Numbered from the stretch's first letter, positions 22,448 through 32,748 are shown. The stretch: 32,830 nucleotides of DNA from Burkholderiaceae bacterium (GCA_031291325.1 JARLJG010000021.1:1-32830), one strand, 5' to 3'. Program-made: numbers and translations. Notes: a model not told the origin generated them from the sequence alone.

Positions 22448-25108
22448 GAGCTTGACGTCGGGATCGTCCTCGCTGGGTTTGATCTGAAAATCAAGCGCGC
22501 GCATCAGTTTCAACATGTTCACGTTCTTGGTGAGCACCAATCCCTCCATCGTCGCCAAGCCCTTGCTGCGGGCGACATCGAGGATCGCCAGCATCATGCG
22601 CGAACCGATGCCCTGGCCGCTGAATTCGTCGGCCACCACCAGCGCGAATTCGCAGGTGCTTTTATCCGGGTTGGTCACGTAGCGCGACACGCCGATGATG
22701 CGCTCGGTCTCGTCGAAACCGCCTTCGGCGTTGGGTTTGCGTTCCGGGTAGATCGCCACCAAGGCCATTTCGCGGTCGTAGTCGATCAAGGTAAAGCGCG
22801 CCAGCATGCGGTCCGAAAGTTCGTGCATCGACGAAAAATAACGGAAGTAACGACTTTCCGGCGACAAGCCGCGCACCAGGCTTTGCAGCATCTCGGCGTC
22901 GTGCGGATGCACGGGACGGATGATGTAGCGGCTGCCGTTGCGCATCGGCCATTCGGTTTCGCGGTCGGACGGATACGGCAAGATCGCCAGATGCTGGTAA
23001 TTTCCCGGACTCGCCTGCGTGCGCTCGACCACGATGCGGGCGTCGACAACCAGCGCGCCGTTGGCATCGGCAATGACCGGATTGATATCCATTTCGCGCA
23101 GTTGCGGCAATGCGCAAACCATTTCCGACACGCGCAGCAAAATCTGCTCCAACGCATCGCGATTGACCGCCGCCGCGCCGCGCCAGGGGCCCAGCATTTC
23201 CGAGGCGCGCACGCGGTCGATCAGGCGATGCGCCAGGAATTGGTTCAAGGGCGGCAATTCGATCGCGCGGTCGCTGATCAATTCGATCATGGTGCCGCCA
23301 GCGCCGAAGGCGATGACCGGGCCGAACGGCTCATCGGTTATCACGCCGATATAAAATTCGCGCCCTTCCGGCTTGCCCGACATATTCTGCACCGAGACGC
23401 CGTTGACCTGCGCATCGGGGCGCAAGCGACTGACCGTCGCCATCATGTCTTGCCAGGTATCGCGCACTGCCGTGGCGTTCGGCACATTCAACACCACGCC
23501 ATGCACATCGGATTTGTGCGAGATGTCGGGCGAGTCGATTTTCAGCGCGACCGGATAACCGAGCTGGTTGGCAACCAGGATCGCTTCGTTGGCGCTGCGC
23601 GCCAATATCGTTTTGGTCACCGGGATATGGAAGGACGAAAGCAGCGCCTTCGACTCCATTTCCGTCAATACCTTGCGCCGTTCGGCCAATACGTTTTCGA
23701 TCAACAGGCGCGCGCCTTCGATATCGGGTTTGGCCAGTTGCGACAACGGCGGCGGCACCTGATGCAGCATTTGCTGGTTCTGATGAAACGACGCGATATT
23801 GTTGAACGCATCGACTGCGGCCTCCGGCGTGCGGAAGGTCGGGATTGCTGCGGCATTGAGGATGTGGCGGCCGGCGCTGACTTCGTCTTCTCCCATCCAG
23901 CAGGTAATCAACGGTTTTCCGACCGAGGGTTGCAAGTCGGCCAAGGCTTGCGCAATTGCGCTGCTGTCGAGTCCCGGTTTGGGCGACAAAATCACCAGGA
24001 TGCCGTCAACTTCGCCAAGCTTGGAACAGGCGCCGACTGCCGCGCGGAAATGAGCCGCATCGGCATCTTCGGCCAGATCGATCAAGTCGTGCAGCGTGGC
24101 CAGCGGCGACAACTGCGGCGCCAGCGCGGCCACCGCGTTGGCCGGCAACGTGGCCAATGCCAGATTGCGGTCGTTGACCCAGTCCGCAGCCAGCACGCCC
24201 GGTCCGCCGCCATTGGAGATGATCGCCAGTCGCTTGCCGACCGGCAAGTAGCGCGAACTCAGACACTTGGCCGCCGAAAAAAGTTGAACGAAGGCGCGCA
24301 CCCGCACCGCCCCTGCCCTGCGCAACGCGGCATCGAATACTTCGTCGCTGCCGACGATTGCTCCCGAGTGCGTCAACGCGGCCTTCGATCCGGCCGGTTT
24401 GCGTCCCGATTTCAGCACAATGACTGGCTTGGCGCTGGCGGCCGCGCGCAACGCGCTCATGAAGCGGCGGGCATCGCGGATGCCTTCCAGATACACGACG
24501 ATACTATGCGTGTCGCGGTCCTCCGCCAGGAAATCGAGCACGTGCGCGATGTCGACCACGGCATTGCGGCCCAGGGAAACGACGGCAGAAAAACCGACTC
24601 CGTTCTTGATCGCCCAGTCAAGCGTGGATGCGCACAGCGCCCCCGACTGCGAGACCAAGGCAATCGCACCCGGCTGCGCCAAGCGCCCCAGCGAACTGGC
24701 GTTGAGCTTCAACTTCGGACGCTGGAAGCCCATGCAATTCGGGCCGAGCAGGTACATCCCATGCTGGCGCGCGATGGCTTGCAACTCCCCCGACAATGCG
24801 GCGTCGATGCCGCTGCCGACGATCATCGCGGCCTTGCATTGAATCCGCCCCGCCACCTCCAGTGCCGCAAGAAGCTGGTCGCTCGGCAGCGCGATCACTG
24901 CCAGGTCGGCACGCGAATGCGCCAGATCGCTGAGCGTTCCGCGCATGCCGATATCGAGGAATGTGATCGGCCCGGCAAAACCGCCCTCTTGCAGATCTTT
25001 CACTACCTGCTGCGCGGTGGTGCTTTGCGATTCGGCAACGCCCGGCTCACCAGCGAAAACCACAATCGAATGCGGGGAAAACAACGACGAGAGATAGTGT
25101 TTATCCAT
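22430..25108 (-). CDS. pat: Pat-type protein lysine acetyltransferase (acyl-CoA synthetase/ATP-grasp/GNAT fusion)
   Basis: An 892-residue three-part protein of the Pat/YfiQ group, which acetylates lysines of targets such as acetyl-CoA synthetase. It has a CoA-binding start (SPHSIVVFAGEPG), a succinyl-CoA-ligase-like region (LLGPNCMGF, ALVSQSGAL), an ATP-grasp domain (about 490-715, with YPVALKIDSPDISHKSDVHG) and a GNAT domain (about 735-892) with acetyl-CoA loop DEFSGQGIGSRMM. His 247 in the motif THSGAIVG is at the position of the phospho-His of NDP-forming acyl-CoA synthetases, which enterobacterial Pat is thought to lack. ATG 25108 is preferred to 25132 for its GGGAAAG. Last in the CBS-deacetylase-acetyltransferase set; its end lies in a direct repeat. 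Confidence 0.9.
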   Translation of the reverse strand: MDKHYLSSLFSPHSIVVFAGEPGVAESQSTTAQQVVKDLQEGGFAGPITFLDIGMRGTLSDLAHSRADLAVIALPSDQLLAALEVAGRIQCKAAMIVGSGIDAALSGELQAIARQHGMYLLGPNCMGFQRPKLKLNASSLGRLAQPGAIALVSQSGALCASTLDWAIKNGVGFSAVVSLGRNAVVDIAHVLDFLAEDRDTHSIVVYLEGIRDARRFMSALRAAASAKPVIVLKSGRKPAGSKAALTHSGAIVGSDEVFDAALRRAGAVRVRAFVQLFSAAKCLSSRYLPVGKRLAIISNGGGPGVLAADWVNDRNLALATLPANAVAALAPQLSPLATLHDLIDLAEDADAAHFRAAVGACSKLGEVDGILVILSPKPGLDSSAIAQALADLQPSVGKPLITCWMGEDEVSAGRHILNAAAIPTFRTPEAAVDAFNNIASFHQNQQMLHQVPPPLSQLAKPDIEGARLLIENVLAERRKVLTEMESKALLSSFHIPVTKTILARSANEAILVANQLGYPVALKIDSPDISHKSDVHGVVLNVPNATAVRDTWQDMMATVSRLRPDAQVNGVSVQNMSGKPEGREFYIGVITDEPFGPVIAFGAGGTMIELISDRAIELPPLNQFLAHRLIDRVRASEMLGPWRGAAAVNRDALEQILLRVSEMVCALPQLREMDINPVIADANGALVVDARIVVERTQASPGNYQHLAILPYPSDRETEWPMRNGSRYIIRPVHPHDAEMLQSLVRGLSPESRYFRYFSSMHELSDRMLARFTLIDYDREMALVAIYPERKPNAEGGFDETERIIGVSRYVTNPDKSTCEFALVVADEFSGQGIGSRMMLAILDVARSKGLATMEGLVLTKNVNMLKLMRALDFQIKPSEDDPDVKLCTKAL

Positions 25109-25152
25109 ATGACTTTCCCAATATTGGCGCAATAAGGTTCAAGACCGGCCCA

Positions 25153-26079
25153 TTAATCGACGCCGGTCAACACGCGAATATGCGCGAGGACGCTGCGCGC
25201 AAGCGGAGAAAGTTCGTAGCCGCCTTCGAGGCAGGATACGATGCGCCCCTTGGCGTGCCGCTGCGCTACCTGAACGATCTGCTGCGTAACCCATGCATAG
25301 TCCGCTTCCAGCAATCCGATATTGCCCATGTAATCGTCGCGATGGCCGTCGAAGCCGGCAGAGATGAATACCATCTGCGGTTTGAAGGCTTCCAGCGCAG
25401 GCAACCAGTGCGTTTCCACCGCTGCCCGAAAAGCGTCGCGGCCGGAACGCGACGGCAAGCCGACATTGATCATGTTCGGGCCGCGCGGGTTGGAACCGCA
25501 AAACGGATAGATGCCTTTCTCGAAGGTCGAACACATCAACACGCGTGGGTCGTCGAACAAGATGTCTTCGCTGCCATTGCCGTGATGCACATCGAAATCG
25601 ACCAATGCGACCCGTTCCAGACCGTGCTCGTCGAGCGCATGGCGCATTCCGACGACCGCGTTATTGAAAAAGCAGAAACCGCCGGCGGCCGCGCGTTCGG
25701 CATGGTGTCCGGGAGGGCGCACATTGCAAAAAGCCACCGGCGCCTTGCCGCCCAGGACCATGTCGGTAGCCAGCACCGCTGCGCCGGCGGCCCGCAGCGC
25801 CGCAGTATAGGTATGCGGATTCATCAACGTGTCGGGGTCGATATGGATATGTCCCGACTGCGGCGACAACGCCGCCAGCTCGTGCACGTACAAAAGCGAA
25901 TGGGCGCGGCCTAGCTGTTGCTCGGTCGCCAGCGGCGCCTGTTGGCAGTCCATGTAGTCCAGCATGCCTTTGACCAGCAACAAGTCGTGTATCGCGCCGA
26001 TGCGTTCAGGACATTCCGGGTGATCGCTACCCATTTCGTGTTTGACGCAGTCTTGATGAGTGATATATGCAGCCAGCAT
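25153..26079 (-). CDS. Histone-deacetylase-family protein (AcuC/HDAC-like)
   Basis: A 308-residue zinc-dependent deacetylase of the arginase/deacetylase fold. Conserved motifs are present in order: RPPGHHAE with the catalytic His pair, DFDVHHGNGSED with metal-binding Asp and His, SAGFDGHRDD with the second metal Asp, and CLEGGYELSPLARS. Start MLAAYITHQDCVKHEMG at 26079 follows AAGGA 5 nt earlier and matches the family's N-terminus; the frame stays open to a GTG touching the CBS stop, but that extension looks artificial. The acetyltransferase gene begins 44 nt downstream and a CBS gene precedes it, so it probably removes acyl groups placed by that enzyme. Relatives may instead deacetylate polyamines or small molecules. 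Confidence 0.9.
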   Translation of the reverse strand: MLAAYITHQDCVKHEMGSDHPECPERIGAIHDLLLVKGMLDYMDCQQAPLATEQQLGRAHSLLYVHELAALSPQSGHIHIDPDTLMNPHTYTAALRAAGAAVLATDMVLGGKAPVAFCNVRPPGHHAERAAAGGFCFFNNAVVGMRHALDEHGLERVALVDFDVHHGNGSEDILFDDPRVLMCSTFEKGIYPFCGSNPRGPNMINVGLPSRSGRDAFRAAVETHWLPALEAFKPQMVFISAGFDGHRDDYMGNIGLLEADYAWVTQQIVQVAQRHAKGRIVSCLEGGYELSPLARSVLAHIRVLTGVD

Positions 26080-26155
26080 GCCTGTCCTTGGTGTTGAGCT
26101 AGGAGTTGTTTTGCGCAGCACACCCGCCATCGCAGCTGCGCAACGCGCTTGGACA

Positions 26156-26211
26156 CCTCTAAAAAACGCGGCGAGCGGCCCAAGATCAGGTCGCGCAGGA
26201 GATTTTAGAGG
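26156..26211 (-). other. Inverted repeat in the CBS-deacetylase spacer
   Basis: CCTCTAAAA (26156-26164) and TTTTAGAGG (26203-26211) can form a 9-bp stem around a GC-rich loop of 38 nt, within the 137-nt spacer between the CBS stop and the deacetylase start. On the minus strand the sequence just before the distal arm is CCGCGTTTTTT, terminator-like but without a strong GC stem directly before it. It may modulate read-through into the deacetylase gene. Confidence 0.4.
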
Positions 26212-26216
26212 CCCCA

Positions 26217-26657
26217 CTATTCCTTCATCGTCTGCGCACGGTAGTGCTTGCGCCGATTCGTTTCAAAGGTGAACTCTTCCAGATCCGGATCCAGTGCATT
26301 TCGCGCCGAGACGATTCCGACCGGCTTGCCCTCGCTCACCACGGGGACGTGCCGGAAGCCGCGCTCGTGCATGACCAATAATGCCACGCCGAACGCGGTA
26401 TCGGGATCGACCGTAAACGGCGAAACCGTCATCACTTCCCGCAACAGCGTGGTGCGGACATCGCAACCCTTGGCAATGACCCGAAACACGGCGTCCCGCT
26501 CGGTAAAAATCCCGACCAGGCTTTCTTTTTCAACAACCATCACAGCACCGACATTTTGCTTCGCCATCAATGCAGCAGCATCGATCACGCTCATCTCAGG
26601 TGGCGCAATCAGCACTTTCTTGTCGTCCATGACGCTGCCAACCGGTAAATCAAACAT
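26217..26657 (-). CDS. Two-CBS-domain protein
   Basis: A 146-residue cytoplasmic protein made almost entirely of a CBS pair (Bateman module). Repeat 1 spans about residues 6-62 (AAALMAKQNVGAVMVVEKESLVGIFTERD) and repeat 2 about 72-125 (GVALLVMHERGFRHVPVVSEGKPVGIVSARNAL). No other domain is attached, in contrast to B. subtilis AcuB, which also has an ACT domain. CBS pairs bind adenine nucleotides such as AMP, ATP or NAD(H), so an energy-sensing role is likely but inferred. An AAGG ribosome binding site precedes ATG 26657. It is the first gene before the deacetylase and Pat-type genes, and a candidate FNR/ANR box lies upstream. Confidence 0.88.
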   Translation of the reverse strand: MFDLPVGSVMDDKKVLIAPPEMSVIDAAALMAKQNVGAVMVVEKESLVGIFTERDAVFRVIAKGCDVRTTLLREVMTVSPFTVDPDTAFGVALLVMHERGFRHVPVVSEGKPVGIVSARNALDPDLEEFTFETNRRKHYRAQTMKE

Positions 26658-26782
26658 GCAACACCTTATTCAATCGTTTAAATTAGAATGCAAAATCGTC
26701 GTATTGAAATCCAGGCGGCGTTCGATAAATGTTTGCGCACCGCAACCCAAAGCGAGCAACCGCTCTCCCGGATGTTTTCAAC

Positions 26783-26823
26783 ATCGTAACAGTTACATCG
26801 ACCATATCCTTGACCTGGATCAA
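26783..26823 (-). promoter_or_regulatory. Candidate FNR/ANR-dependent promoter of the CBS-deacetylase-acetyltransferase genes
   Basis: On the minus strand TTGATCCAGGTCAA (26810-26823) matches the FNR consensus TTGAT-N4-ATCAA at all but one of the ten defined bases. A TACGAT hexamer (26783-26788) sits at about the right distance for a -10 element of a class II FNR promoter, with the box centred near -41. The predicted leader is about 118 nt. Role inferred from pattern and spacing. Confidence 0.5.
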
Positions 26824-27012
26824 GTTTTTGAACCGAGAGAGGGGCGAAACCGGTTGTTTTGCGGCATTTATCGCACTGGATTGGAGCGATAAAGCAAGTG
26901 ATACAACATTGGAGAAGTGTTTGTAAATATTGCAAAAGCAGCAAAAGATGAAGGTGTTCTGCAACGAGCATGCAATGCCGGCGCTGCCGACCAGCCGGAA
27001 AAGCATGTCGGC

Positions 27013-27052
27013 AGCGCGAACAAGGCCGCTTGTCTGCGGCCTTGTTCGCGCT
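27013..27052 (-). terminator. Strong terminator of the dehydrogenase operon
   Basis: A perfect 17-bp stem (27013-27029 with 27036-27052) and a 6-nt loop lie just downstream of the E3 stop codon. On the minus strand the stem is followed after several bases by CTTTTCC, a weak T-run. It should separate the dehydrogenase operon from the CBS gene, so the latter needs its own promoter. Confidence 0.8.
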
Positions 27053-27070
27053 GAAAGACTCGGCGTGATC

Positions 27071-28471
27071 TTAGATATGCAGCGCGTGCCCCAGCGCGCG
27101 CAGTGCCGCTTCCTGCACCGCTTCGCCCAGCGTCGGATGGGCGTGAATGGTGCCGGCTACGTCTTCCAGGGTCGCGCCCATCTCGATCGAGTGACCAAAC
27201 GCGGTGCTGAGTTCGGACACGCTGCGACCTACAGCCTGCCAGCCGACGATCAAGTGATTGTCGCGCCGCGCCACCACGCGCACGAAACCTTCGGTCGATT
27301 CGAGCGTCATCGAACGGCCATTGGCAGCAAAGGGAAATAGCGCATGGATGCAATCCAGTCCCGCCTGTTGCGATTCGTCCGGGGATTTGCCGACCACCAC
27401 CACTTCGGGATCGGTAAAGCAGACCGCCGGCATCGCTGCCGGCATGAAATGACGGCGCTTGCCGGCGATGATCTCGGCCACCATTTCGCCTTGCGCCATG
27501 GCCCGGTGCGCCAGCATCGGCTCGCCGGTCAAGTCACCGATGGCCCACACGTCACGCATCGAGGTGCGGCATTGGTCGTCGATCTTGACCGCGCGGCCTG
27601 CCATGTCCAGCATCAGGCTTTCCAGGCCCCAGCCTTCGGTATGCGGACGCCGCCCGACCGCCACCAAGACCAGATCGGCCGGCAACGCGATTTCCTGTCC
27701 TTGCGTGTCGCGCACCCGCACCGCGTCGCCGCTGGCGTTCAAACCCTGCACCGTGCAACCGAGATGCAGCTTGACCCCCATCTTCAGCAGGGACGCCTGC
27801 ACCGGCTTGGTCAACTCGGCATCGTAAGCCGGCAATACGCGCTCGAGCGACTCGACCATGCCGACTTCGACGCCCAGCTTGCGATAAACCGTGCCCAGTT
27901 CGAGGCCGATATAGCCGCCGCCGACCACTACCAGGCGCTGCGGCAGCGAGGCTGGCGATAGTGCGGCAGTCGAGCTGATTACCCGACCGCCGAACGGCAT
28001 GTTCGGCAGCGCCACCGGCACGGAACCGGGCGCCAGCAGCAAATGGCGGCAACTGATCGTCAACGCTTCGCCGCCCTCGGCCTGCAGGACTTCGACGGTC
28101 TTGCCGTCGACGATCCTGGCCCAACCTTTGACCACGGTTACCTTGTTTTTGCGCAGCAGCGCGCCGACGCCGCCGGTCAGCTTGGCGACAATGCCATCTT
28201 TCCAGCGCACCGTTTTCTCGATATCGATGTGCGGCGCCTGCACACGGATGCCCAACGGCGAGTCGCCGGCAAATTCAAGCGTCTTGGCAAACTCGTCGGC
28301 GGCGTGGATCATTGCCTTCGACGGAATGCAGCCGATGTTCAGGCAAGTGCCGCCAAGTTCGCCGCCTTCCACCAGCGTGGTCGGGATACCCAGCTGCGCG
28401 GCGCGAATGGCGGCGACGTAACCGCCCGGCCCGCCGCCGATAATCAATAGAGTCGTTGTTTGTGTACTCAT
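27071..28471 (-). CDS. bkdC: Dihydrolipoamide dehydrogenase (E3) of the branched-chain complex
   Basis: A 466-residue FAD-dependent disulfide oxidoreductase that reoxidises the lipoyl groups of E2 and reduces NAD+. FAD motif [17 protein letters not shown] is at the N-terminus, the redox disulfide is [16 protein letters not shown]-binding [19 protein letters not shown] follows near 180, and the catalytic His-Glu pair lies in HAHPTLGEA near the C-terminus. All catalytic residues are present. It is the last gene of the operon, starting 3 nt after the E2 stop with a GGAGTG ribosome binding site. The lpd gene name is equally suitable; operon context makes it the E3 of this complex. Confidence 0.94.
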   Translation of the reverse strand: MSTQTTTLLIIGGGPGGYVAAIRAAQLGIPTTLVEGGELGGTCLNIGCIPSKAMIHAADEFAKTLEFAGDSPLGIRVQAPHIDIEKTVRWKDGIVAKLTGGVGALLRKNKVTVVKGWARIVDGKTVEVLQAEGGEALTISCRHLLLAPGSVPVALPNMPFGGRVISSTAALSPASLPQRLVVVGGGYIGLELGTVYRKLGVEVGMVESLERVLPAYDAELTKPVQASLLKMGVKLHLGCTVQGLNASGDAVRVRDTQGQEIALPADLVLVAVGRRPHTEGWGLESLMLDMAGRAVKIDDQCRTSMRDVWAIGDLTGEPMLAHRAMAQGEMVAEIIAGKRRHFMPAAMPAVCFTDPEVVVVGKSPDESQQAGLDCIHALFPFAANGRSMTLESTEGFVRVVARRDNHLIVGWQAVGRSVSELSTAFGHSIEMGATLEDVAGTIHAHPTLGEAVQEAALRALGHALHI

Positions 28472-28474
28472 CGC

Positions 28475-29785
28475 TCACTCCGTAAACAGCGTCGCCGGGC
28501 ATTCGAGGTAACCGCGAATCGCCTGGATGAATTCAGCCGCATGCATGCCGTCGACCACCCGGTGATCGAACGACGACGACAAGTTCATCATCTGCCGCGC
28601 CACCACCGCGCCGCCACGGATCATGGGGCGCAACACCATGCGGTTGACGCCGACGATCGCCACTTCGGGATGATTGATGACCGGCGTCGAGACGATGCCG
28701 CCCAGCGAACCCAAGCTGGTTAGCGTAATGGTCGAGCCGGACAGGTCTTCGCGCAGCGCCTTGCCGCTGCGCGCGGCGTCGGCTTGCCGCGTGACTTCCG
28801 CCGCGCTGGCCCACAGGTCGAGCGACTCGGCATGCCGCACCACCGGCACCATCAAGCCGCTTTCGGTTTGCGTGGCTATGCCGATATGCACCGCGCCGTA
28901 GCGCGTGACAATGCCGGCATCGTCGTCGAAGCGCGCATTGATCTGTGGAAATTCGCGCACCGCCAACACCATCGCCCGCATCAAAAACGGCAAGATCGTC
29001 AAGCGCCCGCGCTCTTTGCCCCATTTGTTGTTGAGGTTGGTGCGCAAGGCTTCCAACTCGGTCATATCGATTTCTTCGACATAGGTGAAATGCGGGATAC
29101 GGCGTTTCGATTCCTGCATTTTCTGCGCAATTTTCCGCCGCAAGCCGATAACAGGGATAGCCTCTTCATCGTGCCGCTGCACGGCGCGCCCTGCCCCGCC
29201 GACGGCAGGTTGTTGCGCGCCGCGCGCTACATACTCGTCCAGATCGGACTGCTGGATGCGGCCAGCGGGGCCGCTGCCATGCACGAATTGCAGATCGACG
29301 CCAAGATCCCAGGCGCGCCGCCGCAGTGCCGGCGAAGCGATCGGTTTCTCGCCAGCTTGGCGTGCAACCGACACCGGATGCGCGGCCACAGCTTTATCTG
29401 CTTTCGCTGGCGCTACGGCGACCTCGGCCTTGGCCGCGGCAGGTGTGGCAGGCGCGGGATTTGCTGCTACTGTGGGAGCCGCTGCTGCCGGCAACGGCGC
29501 AGCGGGCGTGGCTGAAGCCGCCGTCGCGTCGACATTGCCCTTGCCTTCGACTTCGATACGGATCATCTCCGCGCCCACCGCCATCAACTCGCCGGCTTTG
29601 CCGCCCAGAGCCATCACCGTCCCCGCTACCGGCGACGGAATCTCGATGGTCGCCTTGTCGGTCATCACGTCGGCCAGGATCTGGTCTTCCTTGATCGCTT
29701 CGCCCGGCTGCACGCGCCAGACTACCACTTCCACTTCTGCAATGCCTTCGCCGATGTCCGGCATCTTGATTACGTGTATGCCCAT
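28475..29785 (-). CDS. bkdB: Branched-chain 2-oxoacid dehydrogenase E2 (lipoamide acyltransferase)
   Basis: A 436-residue E2 subunit. One lipoyl domain (residues 1-80) carries the lipoyl-Lys in MTDKATIEIPSP. An Ala/Pro-rich linker follows (about 90-160), then the E1/E3-binding domain ASPALRRRAWDLGVDLQFVHGSG with GRIQQSDLDEYV near 170-205, and the acyltransferase domain with catalytic SFDHRVVDGMHAAEF near the C-terminus. ATG 29785 lies 1 nt after the E1beta stop and has GGAGG in front; the longer reading to 29860 is rejected. It transfers acyl groups from E1 to CoA, yielding isobutyryl-, isovaleryl- or 2-methylbutyryl-CoA if substrate assignment is right. Confidence 0.93.
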   Translation of the reverse strand: MGIHVIKMPDIGEGIAEVEVVVWRVQPGEAIKEDQILADVMTDKATIEIPSPVAGTVMALGGKAGELMAVGAEMIRIEVEGKGNVDATAASATPAAPLPAAAAPTVAANPAPATPAAAKAEVAVAPAKADKAVAAHPVSVARQAGEKPIASPALRRRAWDLGVDLQFVHGSGPAGRIQQSDLDEYVARGAQQPAVGGAGRAVQRHDEEAIPVIGLRRKIAQKMQESKRRIPHFTYVEEIDMTELEALRTNLNNKWGKERGRLTILPFLMRAMVLAVREFPQINARFDDDAGIVTRYGAVHIGIATQTESGLMVPVVRHAESLDLWASAAEVTRQADAARSGKALREDLSGSTITLTSLGSLGGIVSTPVINHPEVAIVGVNRMVLRPMIRGGAVVARQMMNLSSSFDHRVVDGMHAAEFIQAIRGYLECPATLFTE

Positions 29786-29786
29786 C

Positions 29787-30866
29787 TTATGCCTCCATCG
29801 ATCGTTTGAATGCCGCCGCCACGCGCTCCGGGCCGGGGAAATAAGCCCATTCCTGCGCATGCGGATAAGGCGTGTCCCAACCGGTCACGCGCTCGATCGG
29901 CGCTTCAAGATGATAGAAACAATGCTCCTGCACCAGCGCCGCCAATTCGGCGCCGAAGCCGCTGGTATGGGTGGCTTCATGCACGATCACGCAGCGCCCG
30001 GTCTTCTTGACCGAGGCCACGATGGTCTCGAGGTCGAGCGGCCAGATGCTGCGCAAGTCGATGATTTCGGCGTCGACGCCGCTTTCGTTGGCGGCGGCTT
30101 CCGCCACATAGACCATCGTGCCATAGGCGATCACGGTCAGGTCGGAGCCGGGACGGTAGATCGATGCGCTTTCCAGCGGCACCGTGTAATAGCCTTCCGG
30201 CACCTCGCCCAGCGGATGCTTGGACCACGGCACCACCGGCTTGTCGTGATGGCCGTCGAACGGGCCGTTATACAAGCGCTTGGGCTCCAGGAAAATTACC
30301 GGATCGTCGCTTTCGATGCAAGAGATCAGCAAACCCTTGGCGTCGTAGGGATTGGATGGCATCACCGTGCGCAAGCCGCAGACGTGGGTAAACATCGCCT
30401 CCGGGCTTTGGCTATGCGTTTGTCCGCCATAGATGCCGCCGCCGCAAGGCATGCGGATGGTCAGCGGCGCGATGAACTGGCCCACCGAACGGTAACGCAA
30501 ACGTGCCGCTTCCGACACGATCTGGTCGCAAGCCGGGTAAAAATAATCGGCAAACTGGATTTCCACGACCGGGCGCAAACCGTACGCACCCATGCCGACC
30601 GCCACGCCGACGATGCCGCCTTCGGAAATCGGCGTATCGAATACGCGCGATTTGCCGAACTTCTGTTGCAAGCCTTCGGTGCAGCGAAATACGCCGCCGA
30701 AATAACCGACATCCTGCCCGAATACCACCACGTTGTTGTCGCGCTCCAGCATCACGTCCATCGCCGACCGCAGCGCCTGGATCATGGTCATCGGCGTCTT
30801 CTTTTGCGCGGCGTCGTTCTCCGCGCTCGTATTCTGTTCTACGCTCATAGTCTTGTCCGCACTCAC
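29787..30866 (-). CDS. bkdA2: Branched-chain 2-oxoacid dehydrogenase E1 beta subunit
   Basis: A 359-residue E1beta. Family motifs include TMIQALRSAMDVMLERD, VFGQDVGYFGGVFRCTEGLQ, FDTPISEGGIVGVAVGMGAYGLRPVVEIQFADY, and YGTMVYVAEAAA in the C-terminal domain. GTG 30866 is chosen as start because GGGAG lies 7 nt before it; ATG 30848 is the alternative. The gene begins 2 nt after the E1alpha stop and ends 1 nt before E2. With E1alpha it forms the thiamine-diphosphate-dependent decarboxylase. Sequence style (GGVFRCTEGLQ) favours the branched-chain over the pyruvate or acetoin complexes, a judgement from memory. Confidence 0.93.
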   Translation of the reverse strand: MSADKTMSVEQNTSAENDAAQKKTPMTMIQALRSAMDVMLERDNNVVVFGQDVGYFGGVFRCTEGLQQKFGKSRVFDTPISEGGIVGVAVGMGAYGLRPVVEIQFADYFYPACDQIVSEAARLRYRSVGQFIAPLTIRMPCGGGIYGGQTHSQSPEAMFTHVCGLRTVMPSNPYDAKGLLISCIESDDPVIFLEPKRLYNGPFDGHHDKPVVPWSKHPLGEVPEGYYTVPLESASIYRPGSDLTVIAYGTMVYVAEAAANESGVDAEIIDLRSIWPLDLETIVASVKKTGRCVIVHEATHTSGFGAELAALVQEHCFYHLEAPIERVTGWDTPYPHAQEWAYFPGPERVAAAFKRSMEA

Positions 30867-30868
30867 GA

Positions 30869-32137
<1,269 letters not shown>

Positions 32138-32253
32138 TCAGGACTTCGCGTCGACGCACAGTGGGTAACCGTTGCCGCAGCGCTTTTAACGGATGTTGGC
32201 GAGATGGCCGCAAACATCCTCTATTTTGATCCAAATTTGATTGAATCGGCGGA

Positions 32254-32282
32254 AGTATCCACGTCTGACGCGAATATGTCAA
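32254..32282 (-). promoter_or_regulatory. Sigma70-type promoter of the dehydrogenase operon
   Basis: On the minus strand a perfect TTGACA (32277-32282) stands 17 bp from GATACT (32254-32259, 4 of 6 matches). Transcription would start near 32247, giving a leader of about 146 nt before the E1alpha start codon. A regulator site (Lrp or BkdR, for example) was not identified. Confidence 0.6.
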
Positions 32283-32748
32283 TTCATGCTGCGCGGAAAA
32301 TGAGGCAGGGATTGCGAACGACCGCTCGACCTGCCCTGTCCATTGCATAGGGACTCGCGCCCGGAGTTGTTGGTTCTTGCTGGAGACAATCTCGAGCCGG
32401 CCAGACTCGCCAGGCCGATAACTCCTCCTGCCTGAGACGCTGCAAACGACGGGTCGCAGCTGTTTTGTTGCTTGGACTGTCGGACTACGGACAAGCAGGC
32501 ATTCCGTAGGCGTCGACCAGCTTATCGACTCCATCGGCTCTGAGAAACTTGATCGTAGTTCCAGTTCCGACCATGTAGAACTTCTTCTGCCCGGAACCTT
32601 CCGAACCGGTATCCGCACAATCGGCTGAGATAAGTGGTGCGCGCTGGTGTATGATAAAATGACATGATAAAGTTTACAATATATTTTATGGTTATTCCGA
32701 CTTTTCTGTGGGTAAGGAAACGCGTTCGCGCAAGTTATGCAAAAACCT
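32283..32748. other. Non-coding stretch upstream of the dehydrogenase operon
   Basis: About 470 bases without a convincing gene. A minus-strand frame of 165 codons (32121-32618) overlaps the leader and promoter of the operon and shows no family resemblance. The part at 32650-32700 is AT-rich, with two ATGATAAA copies, and could hold a promoter pointing right. Confidence 0.4.

Noticed and set aside
22823-25135. Plus-strand frame of 770 codons
   Set aside because: It is antisense to the Pat-type gene, which has full domain motifs; the opposite frame is Arg/His-rich without any motif.
26683-27006. Minus-strand frame between E3 and the CBS gene
   Set aside because: Cys/Phe-rich translation with no family resemblance; the stretch holds the FNR-like promoter and the terminator instead.
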